A stretch of DNA of 64,000 nucleotides from Gemmata massiliana (GTDB lineage Bacteria > Planctomycetota > Planctomycetia > Gemmatales > Gemmataceae): positions 1,612,001-1,676,000 of the forward strand of contig NZ_LR593886.1 of the NCBI RefSeq assembly GCF_901538265.1, written 5' to 3'. The notes under the pieces were generated by a model that searched no databases, was not told the origin of the DNA, and saw only the letters and a program-made list of their open reading frames with translations. The position numbers were made by a program, and so were the translations under genes. Of this stretch, positions 56,400-64,000 are shown piece by piece (position 1 is the stretch's first letter; every line of letters begins with the position of its first letter).

Positions 56400-57950
56400 G
56401 TGGTACGAAAGCACGACGCGCCCGATACGCTCCCCGCACTGGTCCGCGCCACACTGTCCTCCGTTCGGCTGGCCGAACTCTCGGACGGCGAACTGCTTGT
56501 GCGCTTCGTAGTGACGCGCGATAACGAACTCTTCGCCGAACTCGTGCGCCGGCTCGGACCGACCGTCCTCGGCGTGTGTCGGCGGCTCCTCGGAACCGGG
56601 CCGGACGCCGAGGACGCCTTCCAAGTGGCGTTCATGGTGCTGGTCCGCCGGGCCGGTTCTGTTAGACCGCCCGGTCGGGTCGCCGCGTGGCTTCACGGCG
56701 TCGCACTTCTTACCGCTCGGAAGGCGCGTCATGTTCGCAATCGCCGCGCGGCCCGCGAGTCGAGGCCCGATGCACCGGTCGAACGGGCCGGACCGTGTCG
56801 CGAGTGGGAACCGGATCTGGCGGAAGTGCTGGACGCGGAACTGGACCGGCTCCCCGCGAAGTACCGCCTGCCGGTGGTGCTCTGCGAGGTTCGCGAGTTG
56901 ACGGTCGCGCAGGCGGCCGCGGAACTCGGCTGGCCGGTTGGGACGGTTGCCAGTCGGTTGAGTCGGGGGCGAGCCGCGCTCGCGAACCGGTTGAGGCGCC
57001 GCGGGGTAACCGTTGGTTCGGTCCTATTCGCGACGGGGGGCATACGGGCAGCGACAGCACAAGTGCCGGCGCACTTCATCGGCGCCGCGGTGAGAGCGGC
57101 CGACACCGGTGGAACGGTTTCCTCGGCGGTCACATTACCCCTATTGAACGAGGTACTTCGAACCATGACTCTGAGCCAAGTACGGATGGTGGGTGCGTGC
57201 GTGCTGGTGACGGCCGCGGTGCTGGGCGGCTTCGGCCTGTTGCGCACCACGGTCGGTGCCGCAGCACCCTCTCTGGAGAACCCGGCTGTGGCGAAAAAGG
57301 AACCACTCAACCGGGCGATCGATGAGGACGATGACCGGCGCGCCGCGGCCGAGTTAGTCCTGACGATTCAGGTCGTGTCGGTAAAGGAAGTCGTCAACGG
57401 GGCGAACAAGGACGTGACCGTCATCGCAAAGGTGCTGGGGGTCGAGAAGTCGGCGTTCGGTACCAGGAAGGGCGAGGAGATCGCCATCACCTACACCGAT
57501 TCGGCGAAACTAATTCCCGGTTCCGAATCGATGCCGGCTCTGGAGAAGGGCGGGGTGTACCCGGCGTTCTTGAACCGCAACGATAAGGAGTACCAGCCGG
57601 CGGCGTGGGCCGCGAGCTTCCGGATGACGCCCGGGGGCGGACGGGTGAAGGAAAACAAGAACGCGGCCGAGCGGTTCGGCGCGGCCATGCACACGGTCGA
57701 CACGTTCCTGAAAGCGAAGACCACCGACCCGAAGCGGGACGAACTGCAAAAGGCGGTAATCGCGATCGGTCAATCGGGTGAGCACAACGGGTACGTGTGG
57801 GTTCATGCCCGGCTCAGTTGGGAGTGCGGGTTCCTGGAGGCACGGAAGGCCGAACTGGGCAACAATCTCACCAAGGAGCAGGTGAAGGAGATCGACGATC
57901 AGGTCGCGCACCTGAAGCGGACTCAGATTCTGATCGACGCACCGAAATAG
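56400..57950 (+). CDS. ECF sigma factor fused to a transmembrane helix and extracytoplasmic domain
   Basis: A 516-residue protein. Residues ~41-107 form sigma region 2 (ELFAELVRRLGPTVLGVCRR, DAEDAFQVAFMVLVRRAGSV) and ~143-198 region 4 (LDAELDRLPAKYRLPVVLCE, WPVGTVASRLSRGRAALANR). A hydrophobic helix at ~262-282 (RMVGACVLVTAAVLGGFGLL) follows, then ~230 residues outside, beta-rich, with VLGVEKSAFGTRKGEEIAIT and VYPAFLNRN segments and no recognised domain. Such C-terminal extensions with predicted membrane segments are known for planctomycete ECF groups and may replace a separate anti-sigma factor. The GTG at 56400 is chosen because the upstream 100 bases look intergenic; an ATG at 56289 is the alternative. 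Confidence 0.85.
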   Translation: MVRKHDAPDTLPALVRATLSSVRLAELSDGELLVRFVVTRDNELFAELVRRLGPTVLGVCRRLLGTGPDAEDAFQVAFMVLVRRAGSVRPPGRVAAWLHGVALLTARKARHVRNRRAARESRPDAPVERAGPCREWEPDLAEVLDAELDRLPAKYRLPVVLCEVRELTVAQAAAELGWPVGTVASRLSRGRAALANRLRRRGVTVGSVLFATGGIRAATAQVPAHFIGAAVRAADTGGTVSSAVTLPLLNEVLRTMTLSQVRMVGACVLVTAAVLGGFGLLRTTVGAAAPSLENPAVAKKEPLNRAIDEDDDRRAAAELVLTIQVVSVKEVVNGANKDVTVIAKVLGVEKSAFGTRKGEEIAITYTDSAKLIPGSESMPALEKGGVYPAFLNRNDKEYQPAAWAASFRMTPGGGRVKENKNAAERFGAAMHTVDTFLKAKTTDPKRDELQKAVIAIGQSGEHNGYVWVHARLSWECGFLEARKAELGNNLTKEQVKEIDDQVAHLKRTQILIDAPK

Positions 57951-57958
57951 GGGCGGGT

Positions 57959-58786
57959 ATGCTGCCGACAACGGATCACGTGATCGATGGCGTCCGGTGC
58001 GCGGTCTACGATAGCGCACCCGGGAAATGCGATGCCGTGGTGTTCGTCCACGGCAACCCAGGTCCGATGGACGACTGGGAAGAGCTGATTCCCGCCGTTA
58101 CGCCGTTTGCTCGCGCTGTCGCGATGGACATGCCCGGGTACGGGAGGGCCGAGCACCCCCGGAAGTTCGATTACACCATTGACGGGTATGCTCGGTACCT
58201 CGGGGCGCTGTTCGACCAATTATCCGTCGAACGTGCCCACCTCGTACTACACGACTTCGGCGGACCGTGGGGGTTGCGGTGGGCGCTGGCGAACCCGGGC
58301 CGCGTTGCGAGCATCGCACTGATTAATTGCGGCGTACTCGAAGGGTACAAGTGGCACGGTTTCGCGCGCGTGTGGCAGACGCCGATCCTGGGCGAACTGT
58401 CACAACTCACCACGACGAAGTGGGGGATGAAGCGGGCGATCAACGGGATGAGCCCCAAGCCGATGCCCGATGCCTTTTTCGACCGGGTGATGAAGTTTGC
58501 CGACTGGGGGCACAAGCGGGCCGTGCTGAAACTATACCGGGCGTCGAAGCAGGTCGGGACGCGCCCCCTGGAAATGCCCGAATTCGCGAAGACGCTGCCG
58601 GTGTGCGTGATCTGGGGTGCGGGCGATCCGTTCATCCAGGTCGAATTCGCCGAGAAGCAGAAGCGGTACTTCCCAATGGCCGAAGTCCACGTCCTCCAGG
58701 GACTCGGCCACTGGCCGTTCATCGACGACATTGATGCAGTAAGGGTGCCGCTGGTGGAGTTCCTGAAGCGGCAGGTCCGGGGGTAG
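57959..58786 (+). CDS. alpha/beta hydrolase
   Basis: A 275-residue cytoplasmic alpha/beta hydrolase. Oxyanion segment VVFVHGNPGPMDDW, nucleophile elbow with Asp in LVLHDFGGPWGLRW (HDFGG replaces GxSxG), GAGDPFIQVEFAEKQ and GLGHWPFIDD. The Asp nucleophile and HGNP motif are those of haloalkane dehalogenase and epoxide hydrolase relatives, so it may act on an epoxide or halide; that is inference. Starts 8 bases after the sigma gene stop, after GGGGCGGG. Confidence 0.9.
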   Translation: MLPTTDHVIDGVRCAVYDSAPGKCDAVVFVHGNPGPMDDWEELIPAVTPFARAVAMDMPGYGRAEHPRKFDYTIDGYARYLGALFDQLSVERAHLVLHDFGGPWGLRWALANPGRVASIALINCGVLEGYKWHGFARVWQTPILGELSQLTTTKWGMKRAINGMSPKPMPDAFFDRVMKFADWGHKRAVLKLYRASKQVGTRPLEMPEFAKTLPVCVIWGAGDPFIQVEFAEKQKRYFPMAEVHVLQGLGHWPFIDDIDAVRVPLVEFLKRQVRG

Positions 58787-58814
58787 GGCGCTTCGGCGAA
58801 AGTGCCCGCAGTCG

Positions 58815-59261
58815 TCACTTAACCGACGTGCCAGCGAGCACCCCGCCTGCGACGATCAGCGCCGTACCCGCGAGCAACCGCCAGACGTTCACGCCCTGCC
58901 ACTCTCCGAGCAGGACCAGGCCGATCCCCACCGCGACCAGCGTGTTCATGTTGTAGAGCGGGACAATCACGCTCACCTGGCCCTCGTACTTCCCCAACCC
59001 GAGCATGATTCCGAAGATGCCCGCGGACCAAAGCGCGGCGAACCCCGCGGTCTGAACGGCCCCGGACACGGTGACCGAAACGTCGCGCTGGGCGAGCGCG
59101 ACGGCTCCACCAATGGCGGCAACGACCAGCCCGATGATGAGAATGTACGGTCCCGGTGCGATGCCGGTCCGCGATGCGGTCTTCTGGAGAACGCCCGAGA
59201 CCCCCAGGAAGAACGCGGGTAACAACCCGCCGATCAGAATCGCCAGCCACTGCTTCGACAT
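58815..59261 (-). CDS. EamA-like (drug/metabolite transporter superfamily) membrane protein
   Basis: A 148-residue integral membrane protein with five predicted helices: QWLAILIGGLLPAFFLGVSG, GPYILIIGLVVAAIGGAVAL, FAALWSAGIFGIMLGLG, VSVIVPLYNMNTLVAVGIGL and WRLLAGTALIVAGGVLAG. One EamA-type unit; such half-size proteins may pair to form a transporter. Substrate unknown. GGGGGC precedes the ATG at 59261. Confidence 0.8.
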   Translation of the reverse strand: MSKQWLAILIGGLLPAFFLGVSGVLQKTASRTGIAPGPYILIIGLVVAAIGGAVALAQRDVSVTVSGAVQTAGFAALWSAGIFGIMLGLGKYEGQVSVIVPLYNMNTLVAVGIGLVLLGEWQGVNVWRLLAGTALIVAGGVLAGTSVK

Positions 59262-59347
59262 CGCTGCCCCCTTTGTGCTCAGGGGGGCAATATACGCACC
59301 CAACGAACAATCCCGCGTGAAGAGGATGCGCCACGGCACCGGGTGGC

Positions 59348-59932
59348 TCACCCGGACGATTTCTTCCACGTAAACTGTGGCGCCCGCTCAGCGCGAGCCG
59401 AGTGTGCAATCAGTGCGACCAGCCGCTTCTGCCGCGTTTCGTCCTTCTTGGCGCTCGCGACCCACCAACTGACCGCTTTCCGATACGACGCGGGTTGCTT
59501 CTGGAAGAATGACCACGCGGCAGCGTTCTCTTGCAAGAGCTTCCGATATGCCTCGGGTAGGTCCACGTTCCCCTGCTCGTGGGAGTAGATACCCGATCGG
59601 TTCTCCTTGCGGGCCTGGAACGCGGCCAAGCCGGTGGGCCGCATGCGGCCGAGCTCGGTCAATACCCGGACGCGATTGATGTTCACGTTGCTCCACACGC
59701 TGCCCGTCTTTCGTGGCGTGAAGCGGATCATGTAGCTCTCGGCGTCGATGCCCTTGCGGACGCCGTCGATCCACCCGTAGCACAGCCCCTCGTCGACCGC
59801 TTCGGGCCAGGTGATGCTCGGGCGCTTCGACCCCTTCTTGTAGAACCCCACCCACAGGGCGTCGCTGGTGGCGTGGTTCTCGGCCAGCCACTCTCCGAAG
59901 GCGACCTGGGTCTCGAAGAACGTGGGAGTCAT
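59348..59932 (-). CDS. YdeI/OmpD-associated family protein
   Basis: A 194-residue soluble protein. PTFFETQVAFGEWLAENHAT, ITWPEAVDEGLCYGWIDGVR, SYMIRFTPRKTGSVWSNVNI and the C-terminal WWVASAKKDETRQKRLVALI are standard for the YdeI family (bacteriocin-protection/OmpD-associated). The enzymatic role is unknown. Solitary gene with ~86 bases to its downstream neighbour. Confidence 0.9.
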   Translation of the reverse strand: MTPTFFETQVAFGEWLAENHATSDALWVGFYKKGSKRPSITWPEAVDEGLCYGWIDGVRKGIDAESYMIRFTPRKTGSVWSNVNINRVRVLTELGRMRPTGLAAFQARKENRSGIYSHEQGNVDLPEAYRKLLQENAAAWSFFQKQPASYRKAVSWWVASAKKDETRQKRLVALIAHSARAERAPQFTWKKSSG

Positions 59933-60045
59933 GGCGTCCTTGCGGGTGGAAGAATCCGGAGCCGGACATCGTACCCGTTACCGCCTCAACGGGTTCGAGA
60001 ACAAGTTCACTTCCGCCGGGTGAACGAACGGCACGAGCGGTTCGC

Positions 60046-60591
60046 TCATCCGGCCGCCTTCTTTGCCAACTCCAGCAGCTTGAGTACCGTGTTCCAGTTC
60101 CGCGCGGTGTTGGGCACCCCGATTCCCTTATCGAACTTTTCGCCCAGCTTGGATGTGCCCAGTCCGTGCGGGGTGTACAGGTAAGCGACTCGCCCGACGA
60201 CCTCGATCTTCTCGCCCTCGACCGCGAACGATCGAAGCCCCTCGATCGCTTCCTTGGTCGGATCGCTCGCGAGAACTACGGCGTGCAGGTATTTTCCGGC
60301 CTCGAAGTTGGGAAACGGGTTGTTCTGAACCAGGACATCCCATTCCCCCAGCGTCGGGGCGTAGATCGCCTTGGTGAACCCGAACTTGTCTTCGCAGATC
60401 TTCGCGACGCTGGCGATCACTTTCTCGCGGGGGAGGTGGCTGCGGAGCACCGCGTTGCCGCTGTTGATGTACGTAGCGACGTTCTCGAAACCCGCTTGGG
60501 TCAGTGCCGCGCGAAGGGAGGCTGTGGGGAGTTGAGTCGCGCCACCGACGCCGCGGAACAGCAGGATATACGCAGTTCTGGTTTTTGGCAT
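60046..60591 (-). CDS. DUF1697 protein
   Basis: A 181-residue soluble protein. TAYILLFRGVGGATQLPTAS (usually 'YIALLRGINVGG'), AGFENVATYINSGNAVL and DVLVQNNPFPNFEAGKYLHA match DUF1697, with LYTPHGLGTSKLGEKFDKGI and TARNWNTVLKLLEL at the C-terminus. Function unknown. The start at 60591 is consistent with the family. Confidence 0.92.
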   Translation of the reverse strand: MPKTRTAYILLFRGVGGATQLPTASLRAALTQAGFENVATYINSGNAVLRSHLPREKVIASVAKICEDKFGFTKAIYAPTLGEWDVLVQNNPFPNFEAGKYLHAVVLASDPTKEAIEGLRSFAVEGEKIEVVGRVAYLYTPHGLGTSKLGEKFDKGIGVPNTARNWNTVLKLLELAKKAAG

Positions 60592-60701
60592 GAAGCCGTT
60601 TTACAGAAGCACGCGGGCAGTGCTGACGAACAAAAACGAGCAGGACGCCGGCCACAACTCATGGGCCGACGTCCCGCTGTGATCGAAACTCGTTGGGTGG
60701 T

Positions 60702-60920
60702 TCAAACGGTACCGGTCCGGCGGCCAGCGAATATCATCGCAATGCCAGCGACCGCGGCCACGACGCCGACGATCGGGTTGAGCACGATCGTGTGGGGCTT
60801 CTGATAGTCAATTTGCAAGAACCCGGTGTCCACCGCTCGCTCGGTGGTCATGAAGGTGATGCTCGGTACGGCCAGAGCCAGGATGCCGAGGAGCACAAGC
60901 ATAATGCCGATGACGCGCAT
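60702..60920 (-). CDS. DUF3185-family small membrane protein
   Basis: A 72-residue protein with two membrane helices (MRVIGIMLVLLGILALAVPS and NPIVGVVAAVAGIAMIFAGR) separated by a short loop. Spacing and sequence agree with the DUF3185 family. Unknown function. Confidence 0.85.
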   Translation of the reverse strand: MRVIGIMLVLLGILALAVPSITFMTTERAVDTGFLQIDYQKPHTIVLNPIVGVVAAVAGIAMIFAGRRTGTV

Positions 60921-61160
60921 GGCTGTTCTTCCGTGTTGGTGCTGAGGACGGGGTCCAGCTCCGACCCACCCGGGTCAGTGGCCCCGACATATGTGGAAGT
61001 ATTGCAAACGCGGTGCCACGAGCTGTTGGTCGAAATGCCAGAGCAGATCCGGGTTCACCACACGTTTCACGACCCGCGATCGGAACAGTGAGCGCGGGCC
61101 ACTGCTCGTCACTACCGGGGTCGGAACCAGGTAGACAACCGGCTCTCTCCGGGCTTGAGT

Positions 61161-61421
61161 ATGGGCATGAGCAGCACGTTCTTTCGATTGATGGCGGGGT
61201 TGATTGGGGCTTTCGGGTTGTTCGTTACGATCATGATGGCCAGGGAGGGGCTAAAGGCAGACCTCCTGTTGGGTGTTCTATTCGCACTGTTCTTCTTGTC
61301 GTATGCGGTCCTGGGAGAGTACAAGCTTCGTTGGCTTCTCATGCTTCTCGGCGCGAAAGATCAATCATCAAAACGGAGCGGCCGGGGGAACTTTAGATCC
61401 ACTGACAAAACCTCCGATTAA
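61161..61421 (+). CDS. small membrane protein with two helices
   Basis: An 86-residue protein: MGMSSTFFRLMAGLIGAFGL begins a first helix, and LLLGVLFALFFLSYAVLGEY is the second, followed by a charged tail. The last residues are read from the left arm of the inverted repeat at 61400-61457, so the native end may have been altered. No family recognised. ATG at 61161 is used; TTG at 61155 and ATG at 61167 are alternatives. Confidence 0.6.
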   Translation: MGMSSTFFRLMAGLIGAFGLFVTIMMAREGLKADLLLGVLFALFFLSYAVLGEYKLRWLLMLLGAKDQSSKRSGRGNFRSTDKTSD

Positions 61422-61457
61422 GACCGTTTTCAAGGCATTCTCGAGGTTTTGTCAGTG
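61400..61457. repeat. perfect 15-bp inverted repeat beside the insertion sequence
   Basis: CACTGACAAAACCTC at 61400-61414 is the exact reverse complement of 61443-61457, with a 28-base loop. It begins inside the end of the 61161 gene and ends 8 bases before the insertion sequence boundary. It may be a terminator or the end of a non-autonomous element. Confidence 0.6.
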
Positions 61458-61464
61458 ATTCTTA

Positions 61465-62912
61465 TCTCGACTGGTGCCGATTCTGGGCGCCGTCCGTGGT
61501 GAGGTAACATGAGGGTCGCTGAAACTCTCGTGGCCCTCGCCCACGGACGGCTGCCATGATTCTACCCGCTGAAGCGCACCCGCTGGTTCAAGTTCTGGCT
61601 CTTCACTTCACCCGCCCCACGTACCAGCGGTTCTCGGCACTCTTGGTCGGCGCCCTGGTGACGACCGGTCGGCGCACCGTGGCCAACGTGTTGCGCACCC
61701 TTCGGCACTTGGCGCCCGGGCACCCCAGCGGGTACCGACGGGTTCTGTCCCGGGCACCGTGGTCCGCCGTGGCACTGGGGTGCGCGATGGCCCGGTTCCT
61801 CCTGGATCATGTGGTACCCGAGGGCCCCGTCGCATTGGTCGGCGATGACGCGGTCGATGGACACAAGGGGCCACATGTGTACGGTAAGGCCCGGCACCGG
61901 GACCCGGTCCGCTCGACCCATTCGTACACCGCGTTCCGGTACGGGCACACGTGGGTGGTGCTCGCGGTCCTGGTGAAGTTCCCGTTCGCCACCCGCCCGT
62001 GGGCCCTGCCGGTACTCATCGACCTATACCGGTCTGCAGAAGATGACCGGAACCGGCGGCATCGCACACCGGCCCGAATCATGTGCGTGCTCTTGCGGGT
62101 GGTGCTGGCCCGGTTCCCCGAGCGGGCCGTCGTGTTCGCTGGGGATTCGGGGTACGGTACCCACGAGGTCGCGCGGTTCTGTTACCGCCACCGAGACCGG
62201 TTGACGTTGGTCCGCAAGGCCCACCCGGACGCCAACGTGTTCGACCCGCCCCCACCCTACACCGGTAAGGGGCGCCCCCGGGTCAAGGGCCAACGCCGGC
62301 TCAAGCCGCGCCAGGCCGTCGGTGCCGTCACGACCTTCACCCGGTTGGAGGTCGGGTGGTACGGAGGAGGGAAACGGACCGTCGAGACCCTTGAGGGCAC
62401 CGGGCTCTGGTACAAGGGCGGATGCGGGTTGGTTCCGGTTCGTTGGGTGTTCGTCCGTGACACGAGCGGCACACACCGGGACGAGTACTTCTTCACCACC
62501 GACCCGAACTTGACACCGACGGCGGTGATCGCCGCCTATTGCGGCCGGTGGAACATCGAGACCACGTTCCAGGAGGTGCGCGCGGAGTTCGGCCCGGAAA
62601 CGACCCGTGGGTGGCGCGAGAAGACCGTGTTGCGCGCGGCCCCGTGCCTGTTCGGGTTGCACACCGTCGTCGCGCTCCTGTTCCACGCGCTCCCGTCAGC
62701 CAAGCGGGTTGGTGCGGTGTCGTGGCCGGGCAAAGCGACCGTCACGTTCTCCGATGCCCTGTGCGCCGTGCGCCGGTGGCTCTGGGACGAACCCATTTTG
62801 CCACAGGCCGGTGCGGACGCGGCTCTCGATAAACTACCCGCCGCCGTGCGGGAGCTGCTACTCACCACGCTCGCACCGGCCGCCTGAACACCCAGAATCG
62901 GCACCAGTCGAG
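61465..62912 (+). mobile_element. insertion sequence with 22-bp perfect terminal inverted repeats
   Basis: Terminal inverted repeats: 61466-61487 (CTCGACTGGTGCCGATTCTG, then GG) and its exact reverse complement at 62891-62912. They enclose a single transposase gene (61556-62887). The tetranucleotide CTTA occurs directly outside on both sides (61461-61464 and 62913-62916), with one unpaired T at the left, a candidate 4-bp target duplication. About 1.45 kb. Both ends are perfect and the gene is intact, so it could be recently active. Confidence 0.85.
61556..62887 (+). CDS. DDE transposase (PF13546/IS701-like)
   Basis: A 443-residue transposase. The first Asp of the catalytic triad lies in VALVGDDAVDGHKGPHVYGK, the second in VVFAGDSGYGTHEV, and the Glu in WNIETTFQEVRAEFG; the order fits the DDE_5 (PF13546) group found in IS701-type elements. 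The coding frame is undisturbed. It begins about 68 bases inside the left repeat and ends just before the right repeat. Confidence 0.88.
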   Translation: MILPAEAHPLVQVLALHFTRPTYQRFSALLVGALVTTGRRTVANVLRTLRHLAPGHPSGYRRVLSRAPWSAVALGCAMARFLLDHVVPEGPVALVGDDAVDGHKGPHVYGKARHRDPVRSTHSYTAFRYGHTWVVLAVLVKFPFATRPWALPVLIDLYRSAEDDRNRRHRTPARIMCVLLRVVLARFPERAVVFAGDSGYGTHEVARFCYRHRDRLTLVRKAHPDANVFDPPPPYTGKGRPRVKGQRRLKPRQAVGAVTTFTRLEVGWYGGGKRTVETLEGTGLWYKGGCGLVPVRWVFVRDTSGTHRDEYFFTTDPNLTPTAVIAAYCGRWNIETTFQEVRAEFGPETTRGWREKTVLRAAPCLFGLHTVVALLFHALPSAKRVGAVSWPGKATVTFSDALCAVRRWLWDEPILPQAGADAALDKLPAAVRELLLTTLAPAA

Positions 62913-63008
62913 CTTAGACAGTGACGTCTGATCCTTCTGCTCTTGGGGCGAGTCCTTCGACGGCTCTTGTTTACCGGTGAGGCATCGTGTTGGGCAGGGT
63001 ACAAGCCC

Positions 63009-63197
63009 CTACTCGTCGGTGGAGCGGAAGTCGTTTAGTGTCGCGCCGAGAATGCCTGCCAGGGTACACAGTTCGGTGAAGGTCGGTTCCGTTTCCCCGC
63101 GCTCCCAGCGCATGTACGTCTGGATGTGAACGCCCACGGCTTTCGCGGTGCGCGCCTGAGATAGTCCGGCCGCGTTGCGCAGTTCCCGGAGCCGCAT
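63009..63197 (-). CDS. XRE-family helix-turn-helix protein
   Basis: A 62-residue DNA-binding protein. MRLRELRNAAGLSQARTAKA then VGVHIQTYMRWERGETEPTF and LAGILGATLNDFRS match the Cro/C1-type helix-turn-helix domain, with the recognition helix around VHIQTYMRWERG. The protein is almost only the domain, so it may act as a small repressor. The ATG at 63197 has no obvious ribosome binding site; a GTG at 63257 would add 20 residues. It follows the insertion sequence and faces it. Confidence 0.8.
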   Translation of the reverse strand: MRLRELRNAAGLSQARTAKAVGVHIQTYMRWERGETEPTFTELCTLAGILGATLNDFRSTDE

Positions 63198-63651
63198 CTT
63201 GAACGTGGGGGATTGCTGCTTGGCCACGGTTCGCTTGTGTTCTTTCGCGCGAGACACCAACGCACGAGCGTTCCGTTGGTCTCGTGCTTTTAGTGAGCGG
63301 GGCGCGGTGTGATTCGGTTGTGTTCGGGACCGGGCGGAGAGAGGCGCGGATCGGTCCGTCCCGACGAACTTGGTCCATGAAGTTCGTGTGTGAAGTCTAC
63401 CATTTCTGCACTCGGCTGCAAGATCGGGGACAGAAGTCGAAGCACGCTTCTGTTCACATTGAGCCGTTCGAGGGGCATGGAACAGGAGCGGTGCGCGGCG
63501 AGTCATTCACTCAGTCCGGCGTGTTCAACTGTGTTGCGCATGGGTGCCGGGCGCGACCAACATTTGGTCGCAGTCTGGACTCGGCTTTTGTGGTGTGGTA
63601 CGCTTCCATCCTCTGCTACGTTCGCCCGCCCCGCCTGCACTGGCCTGTCTC
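63198..63651. other. 454-base intergenic region
   Basis: No supported gene. Frames that read across it (for example 63284-63757 on the plus strand) overlap the start of the cytochrome gene in another frame and lack motifs. The region contains the divergent promoters of the XRE gene and of the PSCyt1 gene. No repeat was noticed. Confidence 0.45.
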
Positions 63652-64000
63652 ATGTACTACTGCTCGCTTCCCACCATTGTGGTCGCGTTGTGGGTTTCCG
63701 CGCCCGCACGCGCGGCCGAACCGATCACGTTCGAGCAGCACGTGCGCCCCATCTTGAAGGCGTACTGCCTCGATTGTCACGGCGCCGAGGAGAAGGTATC
63801 TGGCAAACTCGACCTGCGCTTGAAGCGGTTTGCTGTGGCGGGCGGTAAGAACGGTCCGGCCGTCGTTCCGAAGGAACCAGACAAGAGCCTGCTGATCGAA
63901 CGGATGAAATCCGGTGACATGCCGCCGGTGGGGAAGAAGGTGCCGGCCGACCAGATCGCGATCATCGAGAAGTGGATCGCGGCCGGCGCGCCCGCACTCC
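63652..64000 (+). CDS. planctomycete cytochrome c (PSCyt1) protein, 5' part
   Basis: The first 116 codons of a gene that runs off the window. The start ATG at 63652 gives a signal peptide (MYYCSLPTIVVALWVSAPAR-AA) and then ITFEQHVRPILKAYCLDCHG with heme-binding CLDCH, the PSCyt1 signature, followed by GKLDLRLKRFAVAGGKNGPA and GDMPPVGKKVPADQIAIIEK with the KWIAAGAP ending. In complete relatives DUF1549 and DUF1553 domains usually follow. An exported heme protein of unknown electron partner. Confidence 0.9.
   Translation, partial: MYYCSLPTIVVALWVSAPARAAEPITFEQHVRPILKAYCLDCHGAEEKVSGKLDLRLKRFAVAGGKNGPAVVPKEPDKSLLIERMKSGDMPPVGKKVPADQIAIIEKWIAAGAPAL

Noticed and set aside
63284-63757. 157-residue plus-strand frame near the window end
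   Set aside because: Overlaps the PSCyt1 gene in another frame, Arg/Pro/Cys-rich, without motif.

Overview
The window reads as a chromosomal segment of a planctomycete of the Gemmata type (Gemmataceae). The basis is the gene families seen: a TIGR03067-like secreted protein, a TIGR02996 protein, DUF1559 prepilin-like, DUF1080 and ThuA proteins, a planctomycete cytochrome c (PSCyt1) protein, a Ser/Thr kinase pair with the planctomycete N-terminal module, an ECF sigma factor with a long C-terminal extension, and many Tat-type 'RRxFL' signals. The DNA is GC-rich with NTG starts and mostly GGAGG-like ribosome binding sites. No rRNA, tRNA or CRISPR array was found.

Layout. 1-7105: a partial membrane protein, small secreted or membrane proteins, a GT4 glycosyltransferase, a YfbK-like von Willebrand lipoprotein, a DUF2007 protein and a ThuA protein. 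7267-9638: pdxJ, a small unknown gene and a PpiC-type peptidyl-prolyl isomerase lipoprotein. 9787-18716 (minus): a four-gene ABC-2/GldG-like operon (ATPase, permease, 872-aa GldG-like protein, 1468-aa repetitive DUF4340 protein). 18901-23119 (minus): a Tat-exported unknown protein, then rpsO-pnp with a clear terminator. 23408-25864: a DSD1-type PLP enzyme, a DUF1080 protein and a Gemmata paralogous-family protein.

26243-33601 (minus) is one tightly packed transport unit: dtd, two paralogous Tat-type substrate-binding proteins, livH, livM, livG and livF, with a strong terminator between the second binding protein and livH. Its LivG carries a ~190-residue insertion with two predicted membrane helices inside the ATPase fold, the most unusual feature of the window. 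33718-43862: TIGR02996 protein, a Cys/Met-metabolism PLP enzyme, a methyltransferase, a GNAT acetyltransferase, a large exported unknown protein, a molybdopterin oxidoreductase, a DUF1275 membrane protein and a universal stress protein. A perfect 27-bp inverted repeat lies at 41884-41979.

44928-49185: two adjacent, related transmembrane Ser/Thr kinases, the second with an extracytoplasmic beta-helix-like domain. 49469-60920: dienelactone hydrolase, aldo/keto reductase, Gfo/Idh/MocA oxidoreductase, ceramidase-like lipoprotein, DUF1559 protein, MarC, a membrane-tethered ECF sigma factor, alpha/beta hydrolase and several small conserved families. 61465-62912 is an insertion sequence with perfect 22-bp terminal inverted repeats, followed by an XRE regulator and the start of a PSCyt1 cytochrome gene cut by the window end.

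All assignments come from reading the sequence by eye. Family names are recalled from motif knowledge and no database search was run.
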